A stretch of DNA of 64,000 bases from Fibrella aquatilis. Lineage in GTDB: Bacteria > Bacteroidota > Bacteroidia > Cytophagales > Spirosomataceae. Below the pieces are notes generated by a model. That model saw nothing but the letters and a program-made list of their open reading frames with translations. It was not told the origin of the DNA and did not search any database. The stretch is taken from NCBI RefSeq assembly GCF_017353255.1, contig NZ_JAFMYU010000006.1, positions 186,001 through 250,000 of the forward strand. The letters are read 5' to 3'. Below are positions 26,403 through 33,538 of the stretch, piece after piece (within the stretch, counting starts at the first letter, position 1; every line of letters starts with the position of its first letter). The translations under genes and the position numbers were made by a program.

Positions 26403-26984
26403 ATGAATCCAAAAGTTGATTTTTACTTTAACAAAGCCGAAAAGTGGCAGGAAGAGTTAGCACTTCTAAGAACGATCATGCTCGACTGTGGGCTGGCGGA
26501 GGAATTGAAGTGGGGCGTGCCTTGCTATACATTTCAGCAGAATAACGTGGCGCTGCTGCATGTGTTCAAGGACTATTGTGCGGTGTTATTTGTCAAAGGG
26601 ACGCTGTTACAGGATGCCGAAGGTATTTTGGTTCAGCAAACGGAAAATGTGCAATCGGCGCGGCAGATTCGGTTTACTAGTTTGCAGCAAATAACGGAGA
26701 TGACGGCCGTTTTGAAAGCCTACATTTTTGAGGCCTGTGAAGTGGAAAAGCTTGGCTTGACGGTAGCGTTGAAACAGACAACAGATTACGCCATGCCCGA
26801 AGAATTTCGACGTAGACTGGACGAAAATCCGGCGCTGAAAACGGCGTTTGAGGCCTTAACGCCGGGTCGGCAACGGGCGTATTTGCTCCATTTTTCGGCA
26901 CCCAAACAAGCCAAAACACGGGAAGCCAGAATTGACAAATCCGTACCGCAAATTCTGGTCGGGAAGGGGTTGAATGATGTGTAG
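26403..26984 (+). CDS. YdeI/OmpD-associated family protein (DUF1801-like)
   Basis: 193 residues. The N-terminal DUF1801/YdhG-like domain (KWQEELALLRTIMLDCGLAE, EELKWGVPCYTF, NNVALLHVFKDYCAVLFVKG) is followed by the C-terminal YdeI-type helical tail (MPEEFRRRLDENPALKTAFE, FEALTPGRQRAYLLHFSAPK, KTREARIDK). Cytosolic; molecular function unproven, though homologues are linked to stress and peptide resistance. ATG at 26403 fits the family start. A long imperfect palindrome follows. Confidence 0.9.
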   Translation: MNPKVDFYFNKAEKWQEELALLRTIMLDCGLAEELKWGVPCYTFQQNNVALLHVFKDYCAVLFVKGTLLQDAEGILVQQTENVQSARQIRFTSLQQITEMTAVLKAYIFEACEVEKLGLTVALKQTTDYAMPEEFRRRLDENPALKTAFEALTPGRQRAYLLHFSAPKQAKTREARIDKSVPQILVGKGLNDV

Positions 26985-27020
26985 TAGTGTTTCTACGCGA
27001 TCTGTGTGAGCGTAGGCTGG

Positions 27021-27236
27021 GGTAGCTTAGGCACAGAGTGCCGTAACGTCGGTAAAACAGAGAAATGGTTGGGAGTCGCTAAGCCCCAGCGGGGCGTAAC
27101 ATGCGGATACGCAGAAGATGAGTTCTAGCTTAGGATTTTGCTACCGTATCCGCATGTTGCGCCCCGCTAGGGCTTCGTCGCCACGGTGTCGGCTTTACTT
27201 CTACCGACGTTGCGGCACTCTGTGCCTAAACTACCC
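27021..27236. repeat. Large imperfect cruciform element, ~215 bp (element p)
   Basis: Left half 27021-27112 and right half 27144-27236 are complementary except for an internal bulged section. Outer stem: GGTAGCTTAGGCACAGAGTG with its complement; inner stem: CGGGGCGTAACATGCGGATA with its complement. Short self-palindromes lie inside (GCACAGAGTGC, GCCCCAGCGGGGC). It fills the 362-bp gap between the YdeI-like gene and the Gfo/Idh/MocA gene. No ORF is seen in it. Confidence 0.85.
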
Positions 27237-27346
27237 AACCAGCGGCTAATATCACACAAGTCATTTAGAACTAGCAAATTGGTAAATCAACCAGCCAATA
27301 CTCTTTTCGGTATAACCTTCGCACTTCCGTAGTTAACTCCCTTCCC

Positions 27347-28450
27347 ATGCTTCGCCGAACCGTTCTTCAGACCCTTTCGCTGGCCTCCGCCGTAGCTTCA
27401 GCCTCTACTATTGTTTCGCCGCACACGCTGCTGGCGGCCACCTCGCCTAAAAAGGAAAAACTAGGCGTGGCCCTGGTGGGGCTGGGCTACTACAGCACCG
27501 ACCTGCTGGCCCCGGCCCTCCAGATGACCAAACACTGCTACCTCGCGGGCATCGTAACGGGCACACCCGCCAAGGCCGAAAAATGGAAAAAACAGTACAA
27601 CATCCCCGACAAAAACATCTATTCGTACCAGACGTTCGACCAGATCGCCAATAACCCCGATATCGACGTGGTGTATGTGGTGCTGCCGCCGTCGATGCAC
27701 GAAGAATATGTGGTACGGGCCGCCAAAGCCGGTAAGCACGTCTGGGTGGAGAAGCCCATGGCCGTGACGACCAAAGAATGTCAGAACATGATTGATGCCT
27801 GCCGGAAAAATAAGCGCGTGCTCACGGTGGGCTACCGCCTGCACCACGACCCCAACACGCAGTCCTACCGCAAGTTTTTGCGCGATGGCAACATTGGCAA
27901 AATCCAGATGGTGAGCTGCTCGGCGGGCTACTACGATGGCCGCACCGATCACTGGAAACAGAAGAAAGAAATGGGCGGCGGCGTCATGTATGATATGGGC
28001 GTGTATGTGTTACAGGGTGCCCGCATCGCCACCGGCGAAGAGCCGATTGCCCTCACCGCCCAGCAGTATACCACCCGCCCGGAGGTCTATAAAAATGGCC
28101 TCGACGAGACCAGCATGGCCCAACTCGAATTCCCCAGCGGGGCACGGGCGGCAGTGCAGAGCAGCTACGGCATGAACATGAATTTCCTGAACGTGACGGG
28201 TCAGAAAGGCAAACTAGAGATGGAGCCTTATTCGGCCTACGAGGGCGTGAAGGGCACGGGCAGCAACGGCTTCACCACCGACGTGGCCTACAAGGCCCCC
28301 TGGCAGCAGATGACGCAGATGGACAACGACGCACAGGCCATCATGCAAAACAAGCCCGTGCTCGTCCCCGGCGAAGAAGGTCTGGCCGACATTCGTATTG
28401 TCGAAGCGATTTATAAGGCGGCAAAAGAAGGACGGCGGGTCACTTTATAA
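27347..28450 (+). CDS. Exported Gfo/Idh/MocA family oxidoreductase
   Basis: 367 residues. The N-terminus (LRRTVLQTLSLASAVASAST) looks like a secretion or Tat-like signal; the Rossmann domain starts at GVALVGLGYYS (G45-x-G47). E135-K136-P137 gives the family EKP motif. The C-terminal alpha/beta domain contains GGGVMYDMGVYVLQGAR, which holds the expected Asp, but the usual catalytic His is not obvious. These are NAD(P)-dependent sugar dehydrogenases or glycosidases acting in the periplasm. Substrate unknown. A second, Tat-type family member is at 61420. Confidence 0.88.
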   Translation: MLRRTVLQTLSLASAVASASTIVSPHTLLAATSPKKEKLGVALVGLGYYSTDLLAPALQMTKHCYLAGIVTGTPAKAEKWKKQYNIPDKNIYSYQTFDQIANNPDIDVVYVVLPPSMHEEYVVRAAKAGKHVWVEKPMAVTTKECQNMIDACRKNKRVLTVGYRLHHDPNTQSYRKFLRDGNIGKIQMVSCSAGYYDGRTDHWKQKKEMGGGVMYDMGVYVLQGARIATGEEPIALTAQQYTTRPEVYKNGLDETSMAQLEFPSGARAAVQSSYGMNMNFLNVTGQKGKLEMEPYSAYEGVKGTGSNGFTTDVAYKAPWQQMTQMDNDAQAIMQNKPVLVPGEEGLADIRIVEAIYKAAKEGRRVTL

Positions 28451-28459
28451 GAGTTTCAG

Positions 28460-28536
28460 GTTCAAGGTCTAAAGTCCAATGTTGCGTTAACTCGGCTTTA
28501 CTAAGCGCAAATAACATTGGACTTTAGACCTTGAAC
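28460..28536. repeat. Inverted repeat, 24-bp perfect arms (element h)
   Basis: Arms 28460-28483 and 28513-28536 are exact reverse complements around 29 nt. The word AAGGTCTAAAGTCCA is shared with the arm at 54459-54473. The right arm contains the TTG of the promoter proposed for the 79-residue gene. Confidence 0.92.
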
Positions 28537-28560
28537 TTTAAACCCACCCGCCTATATTCG
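28531..28560 (+). promoter_or_regulatory. Bacteroidota-type promoter of the 79-residue gene
   Basis: TTG at 28531-28533 as the -33 element, a 19-nt spacer, and TATATTCG (28553-28560) close to the TAnnTTTG -7 consensus. The ATG follows 18 bp later. The -33 element lies inside the right arm of the inverted repeat 28460-28536. Confidence 0.55.
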
Positions 28561-28577
28561 CCCTAAATCGACACCGT

Positions 28578-28817
28578 ATGGACCCCGCGCACTTTACCAG
28601 CCTCGACACCGAAGACCAATTGAATGCCCTTTATTTCGAAGGCAGTGTGCTGGCCAATCGGTACGAAGACGAATTTATTTTCCTGCTCTATAGCCTCGAC
28701 AGTTTCTACGTCGAAATCCGCCATGACGCCTACACCAACCGCATTTTGCAGGTCAGCGCGTTTAAATCAACCGATAAGCTGGAGCCTTATTTGCCTTATT
28801 TGACAGAGGCTTATTGA
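28578..28817 (+). CDS. Small conserved-looking protein, unknown
   Basis: 79 residues, acidic, no signal peptide or membrane segment. Pattern: DTEDQLNALYFEGSVLANRY, EDEFIFLLYSLDSFYVEIRH and a C-terminal LEPYLPYLTEAY. Predicted alpha/beta, with two helices around a three-strand sheet. It sits alone between two palindromes (28460-28536 and 28845-29012) and has a good promoter match, which supports it being real. No function assigned. Confidence 0.7.
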   Translation: MDPAHFTSLDTEDQLNALYFEGSVLANRYEDEFIFLLYSLDSFYVEIRHDAYTNRILQVSAFKSTDKLEPYLPYLTEAY

Positions 28818-28844
28818 GGGGGGGTTAAAGGGTTTGTAGTTTGT

Positions 28845-29012
28845 GGTTGGTGGTTGCTTCGCGCTTAGTGCCCCGCGGCGGCGGACCGTCTCGACTGCGC
28901 TCGGGGTGACAGGCCACTAGATTCAAGTTCTTGAGACAAGATTATTGTCACCCCGAGCGCAGTCGAGACGGTCCGCCGCCGCGGGGCCTAGCTAGCGAAG
29001 CAACCACCAACC
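28845..29012. repeat. Very long inverted repeat, 67-bp arms (element i)
   Basis: Arms 28845-28911 and 28946-29012 pair throughout except a ~7-bp patch; the spacer is 34 nt. The arm is mosaic: GGTTGGTGGTTGCTTCGCGC (shared with 7663-7721 and, in part, the 51-54 kb repeats), CCGCGGCGGCGGACCG (shared with 13442-13583), then CTCGACTGCGCTCGGGGTGA, a word I recall as widespread between genes in Bacteroidota. It occupies most of the gap between the 79-residue gene and the kinase gene. Confidence 0.95.
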
Positions 29013-29111
29013 TCCTCGACCCACACAAATTCACAGCCGATTGGCCCGAATTCACAGTTGAGCGAATACGATAAAACAAGGAATTGACCTTTGCCAAACA
29101 ATCCCGATGGC

Positions 29112-30758
29112 ATGAACAAGGCAACCTCGTTTTTATTCCTGCTGCTCCTGACCACCCAGACTGCCCATGCGCAGTTCGACTGGGGTAAATACTCCCATAG
29201 TTTCCCCGACGGCACGACAGACAATCCCTCAGTAGTTGGGATTATAGCGGCAGTTCCCAAACCGAACGATTCGTATTGGGATATGAAAGCCAGCACTGAT
29301 AAACTGGCTCAACTGGCTGGCGATTCACTGTTTCGGGGATTTCCACTCGCCGATATCGTAGCCCGCACCACGTTTGATACCGCCCGTGTGCATTTTTTCC
29401 TGCACGGCGTGACCCCAAAAAACGCTGCTGAGTATCAGTTTCGGGTGAAAGAATATCCTGGCCAAACGGTGTTGGTGCCCTGGGGTAGCCCCCACCGATT
29501 CACCGAGTCTAACCGCCGCGATTGGCCTCAAATGGCTTATTTGGGTGGTTTCACGGCTCCCCTGGGCCACATGATAAGCGTGGAGGCTCGCCAAACGGGC
29601 AACCAGCAACTCGTGGGTGCCTCGCTAATTGCCTGGGTGCCCATCAGCCCCGCCATTTCCAGTCTGTACACGTCAAACAACCTGGATGCGTTTCTGAAGA
29701 AGTTGCAATACCCCTGGGCAAAAGAAACCGATGCGGGCACGGGCAGCCTGTCGGGCCGGGTAGACAAGCCATCCGACCCGCTGACGTTACCAGCTACCAA
29801 TAGAAACCTGATCTTCTATTTAACCGACGCGGAGATTTATAGCAAAGAGCAGGTGCAGTATGAGTTGATTTGGGATGGGCAGGTTATTAGGCCCTGGCAG
29901 TCGAATGAGTACGATAACAGCTTCATCTGGCTCAAAGACTATACGCCCGGCAGTTACCGGCTTAACATTCGCTACACTGTGCAGCCGCAGCACGTAACCA
30001 GCTATTATTTTGCCGTGCAACCAGCCTGGTATCAGTCGCTGTGGTTCAGGAGTATGGTGGGCTTGTTTATTACCGCCTGTCTGGGGGCGGGTGCTTTTGG
30101 GGTGCTTTTTGTCCGGCAGAAACAGAAAAACCGCGAGGCAGTGGCCAACAAAACCAAGCTGCAACTGGAGCTAAAGGCCATTTATGCTCAACTGAACCCC
30201 CATTTCGTGTTCAACGCCCTAAGCTCTATTCAGGGCCTGATCAACACGGGCGACATTCAGGGAGCCAACACGTACCTGGCTGATTTTGCCCGGCTCATGC
30301 GCGAGTCGCTGGCCAACAGCAACAAGGAAGAACTATCGCTGGATAAAGAACTTCAGGGGCTGGACACATACCTGAAGCTGGAACAACTCCGGTTTGGGTT
30401 TCGGTATCAACTCACCCTCGACGAAGCCATCAACCAATTCGACACCAGCCTGCCTGCCCTATTGTTGCAACCGTTGGTCGAAAATGCCGTGAAGCACGGC
30501 GTTTCGGCGCTTCGGGAGGTGGGTCTGATCACGGTCCGTTTCGACAAAACCGGCGAGGCCATGACCATCTGCATTACTGATAATGGCCGGGGCTTCGACG
30601 CCAGCCAGCCAACGGGCGGATTTGGCCTGAAACTAACCCACGACCGGATCAAGCTGCTGAATGAACTGAACAGCGAACAGCCTATTCAACTAACTATCAA
30701 TCAGCTGGTTACTAACGGTACTGAGGTACTACTACGGTTTAATAACTGGTTTGCATGA
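29112..30758 (+). CDS. LytS-type sensor histidine kinase
   Basis: 548 residues from the ATG at 29112 (MNKATSFLFLLLLTTQTAHA gives a signal peptide; seven codons upstream are also open). A ~290-residue periplasmic sensor follows, then one membrane helix (WFRSMVGLFITACLGAGAFG), then the His_kinase domain. The phospho-acceptor is the His of QLNPHFVFNALSSIQGLI (about residue 364). A HATPase domain follows (LVENAVKHG, ITDNGRGFD, GFGLKLTHDRIKLL). The stop overlaps the response regulator start by 4 bp (ATGA), so the pair is translationally coupled. Signal unknown. Confidence 0.95.
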   Translation: MNKATSFLFLLLLTTQTAHAQFDWGKYSHSFPDGTTDNPSVVGIIAAVPKPNDSYWDMKASTDKLAQLAGDSLFRGFPLADIVARTTFDTARVHFFLHGVTPKNAAEYQFRVKEYPGQTVLVPWGSPHRFTESNRRDWPQMAYLGGFTAPLGHMISVEARQTGNQQLVGASLIAWVPISPAISSLYTSNNLDAFLKKLQYPWAKETDAGTGSLSGRVDKPSDPLTLPATNRNLIFYLTDAEIYSKEQVQYELIWDGQVIRPWQSNEYDNSFIWLKDYTPGSYRLNIRYTVQPQHVTSYYFAVQPAWYQSLWFRSMVGLFITACLGAGAFGVLFVRQKQKNREAVANKTKLQLELKAIYAQLNPHFVFNALSSIQGLINTGDIQGANTYLADFARLMRESLANSNKEELSLDKELQGLDTYLKLEQLRFGFRYQLTLDEAINQFDTSLPALLLQPLVENAVKHGVSALREVGLITVRFDKTGEAMTICITDNGRGFDASQPTGGFGLKLTHDRIKLLNELNSEQPIQLTINQLVTNGTEVLLRFNNWFA

Positions 30759-31504
30759 AGGCGATTCTGATCGACGACGAACCCCACAGCCTGGACAACA
30801 TACAGGCGCTGCTACAGACCTACTGCCCGCAAGTGACGTTGTGCGCCACGGCACTATCGGCAGCAGCGGGCCGCGCCATGCTCTATGCACACCAACCCGA
30901 CCTGGTGTTTCTGGATATTCAGATGCCCGGCCAAAGTGGGGTCGACCTGCTTCGGAGCCTGCCCGCTTATGATTTCGAGGTCATCATCGTGACCGCCTAC
31001 GATCAGTACGCCATTCAGGCCATGCGGTTGGCCGCCGTCGATTACCTGCTCAAACCGGTCGACATCGGCGAGTTACAGGCGGCTGTAGACAAGGCCATGA
31101 AGCAGCGCCGACTAAAAGCACATAACCAACAGTTAACCAACCTGTTAGCTCTGCTCACGAGCGGCCAAGCCAACGAAGAGCAACGCATAGCCCTGGCCAC
31201 CGCAAAGGAAACCCGGCTCGTGAAAGTGGGCGAGATCATCCGTTGCGAGTCGGCCAATAACTACACGACGTTCTTTCTGGGTGATGGCGAGGCATTGCTG
31301 GTGTGCAAGCCCATCTACGAATACGAAGAACTGCTCCAGCCCCACGGTTTTCTGCGCTGCCACCAGTCTCATCTGGTGAATAAGCAGTGGATCAAAAGCT
31401 GGAAAAAGGTATACGGCGACTTCCTGCTCTTAACCAACGGCACTGAAATACCCATCTCCAGGGGCAAGCGCGAAGCGATCAAACGAGCGCTTAACCTGCT
31501 GTAA
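30755..31504 (+). CDS. LytTR family response regulator
   Basis: 249 residues. Receiver domain about 1-120 with the acidic pair in LIDDEP, phospho-acceptor D54 (LVFLDIQMPG) and the conserved Lys in YLLKPVD. LytTR DNA-binding domain about 145-249 (KVGEIIRCESANNYTTFFLG, HGFLRCHQSHLVNKQWI, EIPISRGKREAIKRAL). Overlaps the kinase gene by 4 bp and is followed 30 bp later by the DUF4932 gene, a plausible target or partner. Confidence 0.96.
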   Translation: MKAILIDDEPHSLDNIQALLQTYCPQVTLCATALSAAAGRAMLYAHQPDLVFLDIQMPGQSGVDLLRSLPAYDFEVIIVTAYDQYAIQAMRLAAVDYLLKPVDIGELQAAVDKAMKQRRLKAHNQQLTNLLALLTSGQANEEQRIALATAKETRLVKVGEIIRCESANNYTTFFLGDGEALLVCKPIYEYEELLQPHGFLRCHQSHLVNKQWIKSWKKVYGDFLLLTNGTEIPISRGKREAIKRALNLL

Positions 31505-31534
31505 ATCAATCTATTTAATTAAATTTCTACGCTG

Positions 31535-32965
31535 ATGCGAAATTCAGTCGCTACTATCCTTATGCTCTTTTTTTTAGGGCATCAGTCGCCCGCAAGCGCA
31601 CCCCCCAAAGCCAGCAGCCCCGTTCGGTTGTCGGAAACTTACGAACTGGCCAACATCATTCTGGCACTCACCGACTATGGCAAAACAGACCGTTGGGAAG
31701 TGGCTCAGCAGTCGGCCTATTACCAGCAGGTGCGTGCCTACTTTGCGCCCTATGCCAGCCATCCTCTCCTGACCAGGGTGAATTATTCGCGCGAAAAATG
31801 GGAGAGCTACCTCAGTTTCCGCACCGATGCCTACGCCTTTTCATTCGACACCAACAGCCGCCTGGTCAGGACCATTGACTTTCACGCGAATCAGGGCTTT
31901 AATCCGTTCGAGGAGCATCTGGAGCTGATTCATGACTTTGTGAAAACGACCGGATTCCGCCGGTTTTACCGCGATCACCTGCCTTATTATCAGGACCTGG
32001 CCACGGCTTATTTGCAGTCGCAACGGTATGGCGAGATGCGGCACTTCCTGGAACGTGAGTTCGGCGAACGACCGGAAATAGCCACCTATGCCATCGTGGT
32101 CTCGCCGCTGGTGGGGCGCATGAACTGTCACCGCATAGTGGCGGGCGTAGGCACCGACTTTATTTCCCTGCCCGATTTTCTGCTCACGGGCAAAGCCCCA
32201 CACACAGTCACCCAGGCAGAGATTGCCTCCGGTACGCACATGCTATTTACCGAACTGGACCACGCCTTTGTAAATCCGCTCACCTACCAGCACCGGGCAT
32301 TGCTGCGGGCCAATTTTACCGTTACAAAGTGGGACAAGGGTAGCGGGTATGACAAAGACAGCGTATCGACATTTAACGAATACATGACCTGGGCCGTGTA
32401 TGACCTGTACGTGCAGACCTACTTCCCCGCCGTGGCGGCCAACGTAAGCCAAGATTGGGCCTTACAGAACGCCACGCGCGGTTTTTTTGCCAGTTCGTTA
32501 GTCAATCAGGAGCTGACCCACCTCTACAACAACCGCCGACGGGGCCAAACCATTCGGGATCTTTATCCGGCTTTGGTCAAGCGGCTGGGCATCCGGCAGG
32601 CGTCGCTGAGCCAACCAGCGATTACCGATTTTAGTTTTGATAATCAGACGGTTACAGATTCGATAACCACAGTTATTCTTCACTTCTCCGAACCGATGAC
32701 CCCCTGCCAGTCACTCGATCTTATCAGGGTAGTTGAGCAGGGAGGTAGCGCCAGGCAGGACCGGCTGGTATTGACCCCTGAAACAAACAAGCTGGTCTGG
32801 ACAGCGCAAAATACGACCCTGTTGTTTACTCTGCCGCTGCTAAACGGAGCCGTGAATACCCTTGTCTTCAATTATCCCTGGAAAACCCAAATCACCCTCC
32901 GCAATAGTAAGGGCGTTGATCTGCCGCCATACAGTCGTATCAATATCAAGGTCGCCACCAACTAA
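31535..32965 (+). CDS. DUF4932 family exported protein
   Basis: 476 residues; signal peptide about 1-22. The DUF4932 core spans about 30-350 (RLSETYELANIILALTDYGK, GFNPFEEHLELIHDFVKTTG, FTELDHAFVNPLTY). The ELDHAFVNP segment with acidic and His residues hints at a metal site, but no peptidase activity is established. The final ~120 residues form an Ig-like domain (VTDSITTVILHFSEPMTPCQ). It is 30 bp after the LytTR regulator and probably in the same operon. Confidence 0.82.
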   Translation: MRNSVATILMLFFLGHQSPASAPPKASSPVRLSETYELANIILALTDYGKTDRWEVAQQSAYYQQVRAYFAPYASHPLLTRVNYSREKWESYLSFRTDAYAFSFDTNSRLVRTIDFHANQGFNPFEEHLELIHDFVKTTGFRRFYRDHLPYYQDLATAYLQSQRYGEMRHFLEREFGERPEIATYAIVVSPLVGRMNCHRIVAGVGTDFISLPDFLLTGKAPHTVTQAEIASGTHMLFTELDHAFVNPLTYQHRALLRANFTVTKWDKGSGYDKDSVSTFNEYMTWAVYDLYVQTYFPAVAANVSQDWALQNATRGFFASSLVNQELTHLYNNRRRGQTIRDLYPALVKRLGIRQASLSQPAITDFSFDNQTVTDSITTVILHFSEPMTPCQSLDLIRVVEQGGSARQDRLVLTPETNKLVWTAQNTTLLFTLPLLNGAVNTLVFNYPWKTQITLRNSKGVDLPPYSRINIKVATN

Positions 32966-33291
32966 GGGTCGAGTGCCATTGGGCCGTCCATCATATCGCA
33001 GACGTAGACCAATACAATGTCTGGCTGTTCCTGAAAGTACAACGATAGGGCCTTGATAATTGTCTGATGAACGCGTGCATCAGCACCTGATTTCGCAACT
33101 AATGCTTTGTTTTATGGCCTAAAACCAACCATCCGAACAAGCGTAGAGAAGGGTTCTTCAGGAATATAATCCTCTCCAGCTGTGAGGTAGATTTCATAAG
33201 GAACAGCATCGTCTGTTACAAAATAGAAGTCTTTACCGTTACTGCTCAGTGGGTAACTTGGGAGGTTGGATAATCTTGACACCAGTGAAAT
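32946..33291 (-). pseudogene. Decayed DUF6169-like gene
   Basis: Conceptual translation on the minus strand gives SSNGKDFYFVTDDAVPYEIY and PEEPFSTLVRMVGFRP, an in-frame TAA (near 33113), then ADARVHQTIIKALSLYFQEQ and PDIVLVYVCDMMDG, all recognisable as the DUF6169 family of Bacteroidota. Three lesions are visible. No ATG precedes the first block. One nonsense codon splits it. An extra C near 32978 shifts the frame just after CDMMDG; removing it restores GQWHSTLSWW and a TGA at 32946-32948. The tail overlaps the 3' end of the DUF4932 gene on the other strand. Family assignment is from memory of the motif. Confidence 0.7.
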
Positions 33292-33397
33292 TTTTCAGCG
33301 TACCGTGCTCGTCTAAGTGCTTGTTAATAGCTTCCTTATCTGCTTTCATACGTTGAATGGCTTTACCCAAATCATGAACTTTCGGTTTCGTTTCCAT
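33239..33397 (-). CDS. Small 52-residue protein upstream of the DUF6169 remnant
   Basis: ATG at 33397, stop TAA at 33241-33239; 52 residues, charged and helical (GKAIQRMKADKEAINKHLDE, then HGTLKNFTGVKIIQPPKLP). It overlaps the start of the DUF6169 remnant in another frame, as expected for two coupled genes. Short proteins of this style (KADKEAINKHL, then GTLKNF) appear to recur in Cytophagales, but I know no function. The ORF is intact although its partner is broken. Confidence 0.55.
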   Translation of the reverse strand: METKPKVHDLGKAIQRMKADKEAINKHLDEHGTLKNFTGVKIIQPPKLPTEQ

Positions 33398-33538
33398 GGC
33401 CAGCTTCGTTGACTAGTTGTTCGTAAACATACAACGTTCTGGTTACCAATAACGTTTTTGCCCCGTTCCCATTCGCAACAAGGGCTGGTCTATTCTCCGC
33501 TCCGTTGCTTTTCTTGCCTCCCCATACGCTGCCCTGGC

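Noticed and set aside
27021-27236. Insertion sequence remnant
   Set aside because: No transposase-like ORF, no target-site duplication visible and no terminal motif I recognise; left as a structured repeat.
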